Assembly (NCBI GenBank): GCA_040235415.1
Contig: JBECKR010000138.1
Span: 1-27,337 of the forward strand
Reading direction: 5' to 3'
From: JBECKR01 sp040235415
GTDB taxonomy: Bacteria; Acidobacteriota; Polarisedimenticolia; Polarisedimenticolales; Polarisedimenticolaceae
DNA: 27,337 nucleotides
Under the pieces are notes generated by a model. The model ran no database searches. It saw nothing but the letters and a program-made list of their open reading frames with translations, and was not told where the DNA came from. Positions 1 to 9,119 of this stretch are shown piece by piece; position 1 is the stretch's first letter; the number at the start of each line of letters is the position of its first letter. A program made the translations under genes and the position numbers.

Positions 1-811
1 CGACGGCGGCCGCGAGCAGGGCCGCGAGCTCCGGGAGCGGCGTGTCCGGCGCGAGCGCCGCATCGCCCGCCGCGGCCGCGCCGACCGCGCGGGCGTCGGC
101 GCGCTCGCCCGGCCCCCAAAGCACGACCGGCCGCAGTCCGCGCCGCGAGGCTTCCCGCGCGGCCGCGGCGAGGAGGTCGATCGGCGCCTTCTTGTACGCC
201 TGCGAGGCGCTCGCTCCGGGGTTGATCGCGACGTAGCGTCCCCCCCCGAGCCGAGCGCCGACCCGCTCCCGCATAGCGGCATCGACCGCCAGCACGGTTC
301 CGCCGGGAGGCTCGGGCGCGATCCCGAGCTGCGCGAGCAGCGCCAGGTTGCGGGCGACGCGCGACACCCGGCGCTCGCCGGCCGCCGCCCGGTGCGTCAG
401 GAGCCAGCGGTTACCCTCCTTCTGCTGGTGGCCGTCGTATCCCAGACGGGCGCGGGCGCCCGACAGCAGCCCGACGACGCCGCTGCGGAGGTTGCCGTGG
501 AAGTCGATCACGAGGTCGGCGCCGAAGGCGCGGAGCGCCCGCAACGACCCGAGCCAGCGCCCGGCTTCGCGGAGGCTCCGGCGCGGCAGCGCGAGGACCT
601 CGTCGACCGCGCCCTGTCCGCGGAGCAGCGCCGCCCAGGGCCGGTCGACCACCCACGCGAGGCGGGCGTTCCGGAGGGCCGCGCGCAGTCGACGCACGGC
701 GGGAAGCGCCCGCAGGACGTCGCCCATCGCGCCGAGCCGGACGACGAGCACCGCGACCCCGCGGCCTTCGTCCCGCACGAGCGCCCGAAGATCGTCGGGG
801 AGCGCGCTCAC
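1..811 (-). CDS. Glycosyltransferase family 9 (heptosyltransferase-like), 3' end outside window
   Basis: About 270 residues are visible, read from a GTG at 811; the C-terminus lies beyond base 1. The N-terminus reads VLVVRLGAMGDVLRALPAVR, the GT9/WaaC-type opening (R-x-GAxGDV-x-ALP) that forms the first strand and glycine-rich loop of a GT-B fold. Further on are VIDFHGNLRSG (around residue 105) and, near residue 195, VAINPGAS with a following lysine-rich stretch, the typical start of the nucleotide-sugar-binding half. The family adds heptose or related sugars to lipid A-Kdo on the inner face of the inner membrane using ADP-heptose; the exact sugar cannot be read from sequence. The Kdo genes nearby fit a role in LPS core assembly. 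A good -10 (TATACT, 824-819) lies only 7 bases upstream of the GTG, so the transcript may be leaderless. Confidence 0.88.
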   Translation of the reverse strand, partial: MSALPDDLRALVRDEGRGVAVLVVRLGAMGDVLRALPAVRRLRAALRNARLAWVVDRPWAALLRGQGAVDEVLALPRRSLREAGRWLGSLRALRAFGADLVIDFHGNLRSGVVGLLSGARARLGYDGHQQKEGNRWLLTHRAAAGERRVSRVARNLALLAQLGIAPEPPGGTVLAVDAAMRERVGARLGGGRYVAINPGASASQAYKKAPIDLLAAAAREASRRGLRPVVLWGPGERADARAVGAAAAGDAALAPDTPLPELAALLAAAV

Positions 812-818
812 GCGCCGA

Positions 819-824
819 AGTATA
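819..824 (-). promoter_or_regulatory. -10 element for the glycosyltransferase gene
   Basis: TATACT is read on the minus strand at 824-819, five of six matches to the sigma70 -10 consensus. With the usual 6-7 base spacing to +1, transcription would start at or within a base or two of the GTG at 811, implying a leaderless mRNA. No good -35 is visible 16-18 bases further upstream, so this is a partial promoter call. Confidence 0.4.
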
Positions 825-850
825 GACGGCCGTGGCCCGACGGCGTCGCT

Positions 851-880
851 TTGACAACGGCGCGCCGCGAGGTGTATACC
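851..880 (+). promoter_or_regulatory. Sigma70-type promoter for the UPF0434 gene
   Basis: A perfect -35 TTGACA (851-856) is followed after 18 bases by TATACC (875-880). Predicted +1 is near 887, about 35 bases before the GTG at 922. The same hexamer pair drives brnT elsewhere in the window. It is back to back with the -10 of the divergent glycosyltransferase gene. Confidence 0.6.
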
Positions 881-921
881 CTGCGCCGGGCCGGCCGTGC
901 GGCTCGGCGAGCGAGGGTGCG

Positions 922-1113
922 GTGACGATCGACGCGAAGCTCCTCGAGATCCTGGCCTGTCCCGCCTGCCGCGAGCGGCTCGAGGTCGCCGGCGGCGGCG
1001 AGGGGCTCGCGTGCGTCGGATGCGGGCGGGTCTATCCGATCCGTGACGGCATCCCGGTGCTCCTCGTCGAGGAGGCGACGCCTCCGCCCTCGGACCCCGG
1101 CGGTGGCGGGTGA
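922..1113 (+). CDS. UPF0434/Trm112-like zinc-ribbon protein (YcaR type)
   Basis: A 63-residue protein from GTG at 922 with GAGGG at 913-917 upstream. It begins MTIDAKLLEILACPACRERL, and a CPAC pair plus a later CVGC pair (LACVGCGRVYPIRDGIPVLL) form the four-cysteine zinc site of the Trm112p-like family. In enterobacteria the family member ycaR sits between lpxK and kdsB, so finding it beside a glycosyltransferase and in a Kdo region is consistent. Its biochemical role in bacteria is not well defined. The start was chosen because longer in-frame starts (for example 832) lie upstream of or inside the promoter at 851-880 and add arginine-rich residues untypical of the family. The C-terminus ends in a short Pro/Gly tail. 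Confidence 0.85.
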   Translation: MTIDAKLLEILACPACRERLEVAGGGEGLACVGCGRVYPIRDGIPVLLVEEATPPPSDPGGGG

Positions 1114-1148
1114 CCCCGTCCACCGGCAACATACTGAGTTCGCGGGGC

Positions 1149-1180
1149 TTGACCTCGTCTCCGGCCGCATTAAGTTAAGT
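1149..1180 (+). promoter_or_regulatory. Possible promoter and GC palindrome ahead of the DUF4388 gene
   Basis: TTGACC (1149-1154) is followed by an AT-rich stretch TAAGTTAAGT (1171-1180) that could supply a -10, though no hexamer there is a strong match. Seven bases later comes a perfect 14-base palindrome GGGCCGCGCGGCCC (1187-1200) in the presumed leader. Nothing else is seen in the 135 bases between the UPF0434 stop and the ATG at 1249. Confidence 0.35.
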
Positions 1181-1248
1181 GCTGGAGGGCCGCGCGGCCC
1201 GGGCTTTGGACCGGTGCAGCGGCGGGGGTTCTCCCGAGGGTCCGGATC

Positions 1249-3669
1249 ATGCAAGACAACGTCGCGTCGTCGATCTCGCCCGGACTGCTGTCGGGCCGGC
1301 TCGAGGGGATCAGCCTCCCCGACCTCATGTGGTCGCTGTGTCGCGGCCGGCGCACCGGCGTGCTCAACCTGACGCGCGAGGCGGTCCGGAAGGCGATCTA
1401 CGTCCAGGAGGGACGGATCGTGTTCGCGGCCTCCAGCGACCCGGACGACCGCCTCGGCGAGCTGTTGCTGCGCGAGGGGGCGATCAAGCTCGAGCAGCTC
1501 GAGAACGCGCTGCGGTTCATCGGGTCCGGCAAGCGCCTCGGGACGATCCTGGTCGAGGCCGGCGACCTCTCACCGGCCGATCTCGTCGAGGGCGTGCTGA
1601 CCCAGGTCCGGAGCATCGTGCTCGAGGCGTTCACCTGGGAGTACGGCGAGTACCGTTTCGACGAGGGCCCGCTCCCGACGGAGGAGGTCATCACCCTCGG
1701 GATGCAGACCGGCGAGATCTTGCTCCAGGGGATCCGCGGGGTCCGCTCGTTCACGCGCGTGCGCCGCAGCGTGGGGCCGCCGCGCGTCCGCTACCGCCGG
1801 GCCGCCGACACCGACCGCGTCCTCGACGGGCTGTCCCTCGGAGAGGGCGAGCGGCAGTTGCTCGTCCGGCTCGAGGGCGAGGGGACGACGATCGACGCGC
1901 TCTGCCGCGAGGTGTTCCTCTCGAACTTCGAGATCTACCAGACGCTCTGGGCGCTCAAGGCGCTCGGCGCGATCGAGGAGGTCGAGTACGCGTCGACCGC
2001 GCGCAGCGACGTCGCGTTCGAGGGCCTGTTCGCGGGCGAGGGGATCGCGCCGGTGCTGGTCCGGCTGTGTCGCGCCGGGGAGACCGGCGTCCTGTACCTG
2101 ACGCGCGGGGCGCTCGAGCGCACGATCCATGTCCGCGACGGACGCTGCGTGTTCGCGACCTCGAGCAACATCGACGACGGGCTCGTGGCGTACCTCCTGC
2201 GGCGCGGAGTGATCTCGCTCCGCGATCGCGAGGAGACCGCGCGCCGCCTGCTCTCGAACAAGCGTGTCGGCACGATCCTGCGCGAGATGGGCGTGCTCGA
2301 CGGCGACGACCTCCGCGCGATGGTTCGGGAGCACCTCACCGAGATCATCCTCGACACCCTCACCTGGGACTCCGGGGAGTACGCCTTCGCCGCGGGCGAG
2401 CTGCCGACGATCGAAGAGATCACTCTCGACACGCCGATCGAGTCTCTGATCTCCGCCGGTCTCGCCCGGATCGCGTCGTGGTCGCGGGTGCGCGACGGGA
2501 TCGGCGGGCTCGAGCGCCCCCTGACCCTGACCCCGGATTTTCTCGCGGTGCTCGACGGCATGGCGATCGGTCCGGAGGAGTGGGAGGTCGTGACGGCGCT
2601 GCGCGACCCGCGCTCCGCGATGGAGATCTGCAGGACCGGCAAGCTCGGCGACTTCCGGGTGTGCTCGATCCTGTGGACCCTGCGGGTGCTCGGTGCGGTC
2701 CAGGCGATCCCCGCGTTCGTCGAGGGCGTCGACGACCTCGAGGACTTCGACGAAGCCGAGGAGCCCGAGGAGGTCGAGACGACGGCCGCGGCCGAGCCGG
2801 TCGAGGAGCCGCCGGCGGTCGAGGTCCCCGAGCCCGCCCCGGAGCCGAGACCGGTCGAGCGGTTCCGGACCGACCCGAGGTTCGACGATCGCCCGGAGGT
2901 CGCCGCCGCTCCGCCGGACGGCATCCCGATCGACGGCCTGTTCGACGAGCCGCAGGCGCCCGTGGAGCCCGAGTCTCCCGCCGGGCCGGTCGAGGACGAC
3001 CGCGAGGTGCCGGTCGTCGAGGCGAGCGGCGAGCCCGACCTCGTGTTCGAGGAGCGCCCCGAGCCGGTCGTCGAGGACTCCGACGACGCCCCGTCGTTCG
3101 ACGCGCCGATCGACTCGCCGGCCGACTCCACGTTGTACCTGACCCGCGACGAGGTCGCGGACGCGCTCGAGGGGACGCCCGACGTCGAGGTCGCCGACGC
3201 GGCGGCGACCGAGGACGAGCGCACCTCCGAGTTCCCGCGCGAGGCGGTCGAGGCCGGGCTCGAGGCGGCCGAGGCCGAGAGCGAGCCGGAGCCGGACCTG
3301 CCCGACTGGGATCCGCCGTCCGACCTCGACGATCAGATCTCGCGCTTCAACGCGCGCCAGCGCCTGCTGTACCGCTCGATCCGCGCCGAGGTCGGCGCGG
3401 GGGCGCCGAACTTCGTGCGGTCGTGCTGCGGGCAGGTCGCTCCCGGCGACGCGAACCCGTTCGAGGGCGCACAGATGAACGCCGACGGCACCTGGGACAT
3501 CGACGGGCTGCGGCGCGCGGCGCTCGAGGGCAGGATCCCGGAGCCGTGGCGCGAGTACGAGCGGCTCATCGCGCTCGAGCTCGAGATGCTCCGGATGCAC
3601 CTCGGCGAGAGCCGAGCGCAGAGCCTGCGCCAGCAGATCGAGCAGATCGAGCCGCTGCGGGCGGTCTAG
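1249..3669 (+). CDS. Tandem DUF4388 (PATAN-type) protein with acidic linker and helical C-terminus
   Basis: An 806-residue cytoplasmic protein with no signal peptide or membrane segment. Residues 1 to about 240 and about 255 to 490 are two copies of the same unit. The first opens LSGRLEGISLPDLMWSLCRG and continues RTGVLNLTREAVRKAIYVQEG; the second has the matching ETGVLYLTRGALERTIHVRDG. This pattern (G-x-L-x-L, a basic helix, then I-Y/H-V-x-G-R-x-V-F-A) is that of DUF4388, also called PATAN, found in response regulators and social-motility proteins of Myxococcota and Acidobacteriota. Residues 490-690 are low complexity, rich in Glu, Asp, Pro and Val. The last 115 residues are helical with an unusual Cys-Cys pair (VRSCCGQV). 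It is probably a scaffold or signalling adaptor, but no partner gene (receiver, kinase, GTPase) lies beside it. The stop is 1 base from that of the convergent LapA-domain gene. Confidence 0.85.
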   Translation: MQDNVASSISPGLLSGRLEGISLPDLMWSLCRGRRTGVLNLTREAVRKAIYVQEGRIVFAASSDPDDRLGELLLREGAIKLEQLENALRFIGSGKRLGTILVEAGDLSPADLVEGVLTQVRSIVLEAFTWEYGEYRFDEGPLPTEEVITLGMQTGEILLQGIRGVRSFTRVRRSVGPPRVRYRRAADTDRVLDGLSLGEGERQLLVRLEGEGTTIDALCREVFLSNFEIYQTLWALKALGAIEEVEYASTARSDVAFEGLFAGEGIAPVLVRLCRAGETGVLYLTRGALERTIHVRDGRCVFATSSNIDDGLVAYLLRRGVISLRDREETARRLLSNKRVGTILREMGVLDGDDLRAMVREHLTEIILDTLTWDSGEYAFAAGELPTIEEITLDTPIESLISAGLARIASWSRVRDGIGGLERPLTLTPDFLAVLDGMAIGPEEWEVVTALRDPRSAMEICRTGKLGDFRVCSILWTLRVLGAVQAIPAFVEGVDDLEDFDEAEEPEEVETTAAAEPVEEPPAVEVPEPAPEPRPVERFRTDPRFDDRPEVAAAPPDGIPIDGLFDEPQAPVEPESPAGPVEDDREVPVVEASGEPDLVFEERPEPVVEDSDDAPSFDAPIDSPADSTLYLTRDEVADALEGTPDVEVADAAATEDERTSEFPREAVEAGLEAAEAESEPEPDLPDWDPPSDLDDQISRFNARQRLLYRSIRAEVGAGAPNFVRSCCGQVAPGDANPFEGAQMNADGTWDIDGLRRAALEGRIPEPWREYERLIALELEMLRMHLGESRAQSLRQQIEQIEPLRAV

Positions 3670-3670
3670 G

Positions 3671-4120
3671 TCACACGGCGCGGCCGCCGGAGTACGTCTC
3701 GTCGTCCGGGTCGTCGTCGTACCCGCCGTACACCGGGGCGCTCGGCGGCGGAGCGCCGTCGTCGCGCGCGCCGCGGAGCAGCCCGGCGCCCGGCTCCGAG
3801 CGGTCGGGAAGCTCGTCGGGCTCGCGCCGCGGCCCGACCGGGGGCTGCGTCCTCAGATAGTTGATCTCGGTCTCGAGCTTGCGGATCTCGCGCTCCAAGC
3901 GGCGGTTCGCGAGCCGGATGTGCGCCCCCTCCGCGACCGCGATGACGCCCGCGAACACGATTCCGATCACGACCGAGCCGATCACGAGCAGGTACAGCGG
4001 CACCTCCTCGTGCAGGGTGTCGAACACCGTGAACGGCACACGGGTCTCGATGTTGGCCTGCACGAAGCCGATCAGGCCGACGAACAGGACGATGAACAGG
4101 ACGATGATCAAGAGTCGCAT
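3671..4120 (-). CDS. LapA-domain (DUF1049) inner-membrane protein
   Basis: A 149-residue protein starting MRLLIIVLFIVLFVGLIGF. Two hydrophobic segments are visible, residues 2-20 and about 42-65, with the conserved N-V/I-x-x-R-V-P-F-T-V-F loop between them, followed by a coiled coil (LANRRLEREIRKLETEINYL, residues 71-90) and a disordered Pro/Asp/Gly-rich tail. This is the layout of the LapA family (YciS), which in E. coli works with LapB in controlling LPS assembly. No lapB/TPR gene is visible here. It sits 7 bases downstream of kdsC on the same strand, so is very likely co-transcribed with kdsD and kdsC. GAGGG lies five bases before the ATG at 4120. The tail is longer than in the E. coli protein. 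Confidence 0.82.
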   Translation of the reverse strand: MRLLIIVLFIVLFVGLIGFVQANIETRVPFTVFDTLHEEVPLYLLVIGSVVIGIVFAGVIAVAEGAHIRLANRRLEREIRKLETEINYLRTQPPVGPRREPDELPDRSEPGAGLLRGARDDGAPPPSAPVYGGYDDDPDDETYSGGRAV

Positions 4121-4127
4121 CGTTCCC

Positions 4128-4673
4128 TCACGCGTCGTTCCTGAAGAACCGGGACGTCACGGCGTCCCATTTGCCCTTGGCGCGGAGCAGGAAATCGATC
4201 AGCTCGCGGACCGCGCCGTCGCCGCCCCGCCGGGTCGTCACGAGATCGACGAACTCGACCACCTCCGGAGTGGCGTCGGCGGGCGCCGCCGTGAACCCGA
4301 CGCGGCGGAACACCGGCAGGTCCACGAGATCGTCCCCCATGTAGCACACCTGTCGCGGCTCGAGCTTCAGGCGCCGCAGGATCTCGGCGAGCTTCTCCTC
4401 CTTGTTGAACACCCGCTGGTGCACTTCCGTGATGTAGAGCTCCTCGGCGCGGTCGGTGACGACCTTCGACTCGCGGCCGGACAGGATGCCGAACAGCAGC
4501 CCGCCGCGCTGCCCGAGGCGCACGCCGAGACCGTCCCGGGCGTGGAACGCGCGGGCGTCGCCGCCGGCGGAGTCCATGTAGAGCCGCCCGTCCGTGAGCA
4601 CGCCGTCGACGTCGAGCAGCACGAACTCGACCTCGCGGGCCCGCTTCATCGCGTCTTCGCTGAGCTCCGCCAC
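4128..4673 (-). CDS. kdsC: 3-deoxy-D-manno-octulosonate 8-phosphate phosphatase
   Basis: A 181-residue HAD-superfamily phosphatase that removes phosphate from Kdo-8-phosphate, the third step of Kdo synthesis, in the cytoplasm. Motif I is FVLLDVDGVLTDGRL (nucleophile and acid-base Asp near residues 21 and 23); motif II is GILSGRES; the lysine of motif III is in FNKEEKL; motif IV is YMGDDLVDLPV. The short C1-type form without a cap is normal for KdsC tetramers. The start is GTG at 4673 with AGGAGG at 4684-4679, five bases away. It lies 52 bases downstream of kdsD and 7 upstream of the LapA-domain gene. Confidence 0.93.
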   Translation of the reverse strand: MAELSEDAMKRAREVEFVLLDVDGVLTDGRLYMDSAGGDARAFHARDGLGVRLGQRGGLLFGILSGRESKVVTDRAEELYITEVHQRVFNKEEKLAEILRRLKLEPRQVCYMGDDLVDLPVFRRVGFTAAPADATPEVVEFVDLVTTRRGGDGAVRELIDFLLRAKGKWDAVTSRFFRNDA

Positions 4674-4725
4674 CGGTCCTCCTCGTCGGCCGCCGCCGGA
4701 GAGCGCCCGGCCCGGCCGCAGGGTC

Positions 4726-5679
4726 TCAGAACAGCTCGGTCCGCCACAGGTCGTGGATCTGGATCACGCCGACGACCCGGCGGCCGGGCTCGACCACGGG
4801 AAGCGAGGTGATCCGTCGCTCCTCCATGATCCGGAGCGCCTCGGTCGCGAGCGCGTCCGGCGCGATCGTGACCGCCGCCCGCGTCGCGGCGCTCCCCGCG
4901 GTCCCCTCGAGGGCGGACGCCGCGCCGAGCAGCCTCCGCCGGAGATCGCCGTCCGTGAGGATCCCCCAGAGCTTGCCGTCGGGCTCGAGCACACAGGTCA
5001 TGCCGAGCCGCTTCGCGGACATCTCCCGGATCGCCTCCACCATGCTCGCGTCGACCCCGACCGCGGGAATGCCCTCGCCGGAGTGCATGAGCTCCGCGAC
5101 CAGCAGCAGCTTCCGTCCGAGCCGTCCGCCGGGATGGTAGCGCGCGAAGTCGCGCGCCGTGAATCCGCGCCGCTCGTAGCACGCCACCGCGAGGGCGTCT
5201 CCCATCGCGAGCGCGGCCGTCGTGCTCGCGGTCGGGACGAGATCGAGCGAGCACGCCTCGCGGCTGACGTGGACGTCGAGGTGGACGTCGGCGTGGCGCG
5301 CCAGGGTCGAGCCCGGGGCGCCGCTCAGGCCGACGATCGTGGCGTCGAGCCGCCGGATGAGCTCGAGCAGCCGGACGATCTCCTCGGTCTCGCCCGAGTT
5401 CGACAGCGCCACCACGACGTCGCCGCCGACGATCATCCCGAGGTCGCCGTGGAGCGCCTCGGCCGGGTGCATGAAGTACGACGGCAGGCCGGTCGAGGAG
5501 AACGTCGCGGAGATCTTCTGCGCGATCAGTCCCGATTTTCCCATTCCGGTCAGGACGACCCGGCCGGTGCAGGCCACGAGCAGCTCGACGGCGCGCTCGA
5601 ACTCGCCGTCCAGGCGCGCGGCGAGCTCGCGCACGGCCTCGGCTTCGATCTCGAGCACGCGGCGGGCGGTTTCCAGCAC
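4726..5679 (-). CDS. kdsD: D-arabinose 5-phosphate isomerase (SIS plus two CBS domains)
   Basis: A 317-residue enzyme converting ribulose 5-phosphate to arabinose 5-phosphate, the first committed precursor of Kdo. An N-terminal SIS domain (about residues 30-165) shows VLTGMGKSGLIAQKISATFS and ALSNSGETEE; then come FARYHPGGRLGRKL and two CBS domains (about 205-260 and 270-317; GKLWGILTDGDLRRRL and RITSLPVVE). Length and order match KdsD/KpsF. The start is GTG at 5679 or, equally possible, the adjacent TTG at 5682; GGAGGA at 5694-5689 serves either (9 or 6 bases). The reading frame stays open far upstream opposite gcvP, but that part is an antisense shadow. It heads the kdsD-kdsC-LapA unit. Confidence 0.92.
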   Translation of the reverse strand: MLETARRVLEIEAEAVRELAARLDGEFERAVELLVACTGRVVLTGMGKSGLIAQKISATFSSTGLPSYFMHPAEALHGDLGMIVGGDVVVALSNSGETEEIVRLLELIRRLDATIVGLSGAPGSTLARHADVHLDVHVSREACSLDLVPTASTTAALAMGDALAVACYERRGFTARDFARYHPGGRLGRKLLLVAELMHSGEGIPAVGVDASMVEAIREMSAKRLGMTCVLEPDGKLWGILTDGDLRRRLLGAASALEGTAGSAATRAAVTIAPDALATEALRIMEERRITSLPVVEPGRRVVGVIQIHDLWRTELF

Positions 5680-5811
5680 CAAGGAAGGTCCTCCGGACGG
5701 CCAGCCATGATACCCCGAATCGGAAACGGCGCGACGGACCGCGGGTGGCCCACCGGCGCTAGCGCGACCTCGCCGCGGTGTGTCACGATGGCCGGCCCGG
5801 AGGACCCCGCG

Positions 5812-8700
<2,889 letters not shown>

Positions 8701-8716
8701 GACCCGAGGGACCGGG

Positions 8717-8746
8717 TTGACGTGGGTCCCGCGGACGCGGGATCAT
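8717..8746 (+). promoter_or_regulatory. Promoter with inverted repeat ahead of the VapB-like gene
   Basis: TTGACG (8717-8722), 18-base spacer, GATCAT (8741-8746, four of six). A perfect 6-bp inverted repeat, TCCCGC and GCGGGA around GGAC (8727-8742), fills most of the spacer and touches the -10. It could be the autorepression site expected for an antitoxin gene, or a hairpin marking the end of gcvP; there is no T-run after it, which argues against a terminator. Confidence 0.45.
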
Positions 8747-8775
8747 GAGGCAGGTCTCCTCCAGGAGCGGCCGCC

Positions 8776-8979
8776 ATGCCCACGATCGTCGACCTCGACG
8801 ACGCCCTCGTCGACGAGGCCAAGCGCCTCGGCAAGCACCGCAGCGAGCGGGAAGCGGTCCACGCCGCGCTCGCGGAGTACGTCGCGCGTCGCAGACGGCC
8901 TCACGTCGTCATTCCCTTCCTGTACGCCGGGTGGGACGACGCCTACGACTACAAGGCCGAGCGGAAGCGTCGCGATTGA
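8776..8979 (+). CDS. VapB-family antitoxin, orphan (no toxin gene adjacent)
   Basis: A 67-residue protein from ATG at 8776 with AGGAG at 8763-8767. The N-terminus TIVDLDDALVDEAKRLGKHRS has the ribbon-helix-helix look of VapB/DUF2191 antitoxins (a strand T-x-V-x-L-D, then helix D-E-A-K-R-L), and EREAVHAALAEYVARRRR is the second helix. The C-terminus WDDAYDYKAERKRRD resembles the toxin-binding tail typical of this family. A VapC PIN gene would be expected immediately downstream, but the next 140 bases contain none and the following gene is a secreted protein. It is therefore an orphan antitoxin or a solitary regulator. Confidence 0.8.
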   Translation: MPTIVDLDDALVDEAKRLGKHRSEREAVHAALAEYVARRRRPHVVIPFLYAGWDDAYDYKAERKRRD

Positions 8980-8981
8980 GT

Positions 8982-9006
8982 CGGATCGTCTCCTGATCCG
9001 CGGTTT
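8982..9006 (+). terminator. Weak terminator-like hairpin after the VapB-like gene
   Basis: CGGATC (8982-8987) pairs with GATCCG (8995-9000) around a 7-base loop, followed by CGG and a short TTT. The stem is short and the T-tract minimal, so it is only a candidate. A second small hairpin with a GCAA loop (9032-9045) lies just upstream of the next promoter. Confidence 0.3.
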
Positions 9007-9048
9007 CCCGTGCACCGCTCCCCGAATTCGACGGTCGCAAGACCGCGA

Positions 9049-9084
9049 GATCGGGTTGTCGCTCGCCGGGTCTCGCCGTAATCT
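9049..9084 (+). promoter_or_regulatory. Promoter of MopE-like gene 1, shared with the copy at 12668-12703
   Basis: GATCGGGTTGTCG (9049-9061) contains the -35 TTGTCG (9056-9061), then exactly 17 bases and TAATCT (9079-9084). The same 13 bases, the same spacing and the same CGCCGTAA at the end of the spacer recur ahead of the frameshifted secreted gene. The predicted start near 9091 gives a leader of about 29 bases to the ATG at 9120. Confidence 0.6.
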
Positions 9085-9119
9085 CGCAGTAACGGAAACG
9101 AACGGAGTCGGGGGGGAGC

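Noticed and set aside
1187..1200. GC palindrome as a regulatory site of the DUF4388 gene
   Set aside because: A 14-base GC palindrome is not rare in 70% GC DNA and there is no second copy in the window; noted only in the promoter entry.
1179..3860. An 893-residue open frame overlapping the DUF4388 gene
   Set aside because: Extremely Arg/Gly/Pro-rich with no recognisable domain; a frame shadow of the real gene.
5683..5811. Glycine riboswitch ahead of gcvP
   Set aside because: The 129-base space is too short for a typical tandem aptamer and no conserved core was recognised.
8727..8742. Intrinsic terminator of gcvP
   Set aside because: The stem is only 6 bp, no T-run follows, and it sits between a -35 and a -10; kept as a possible operator instead.
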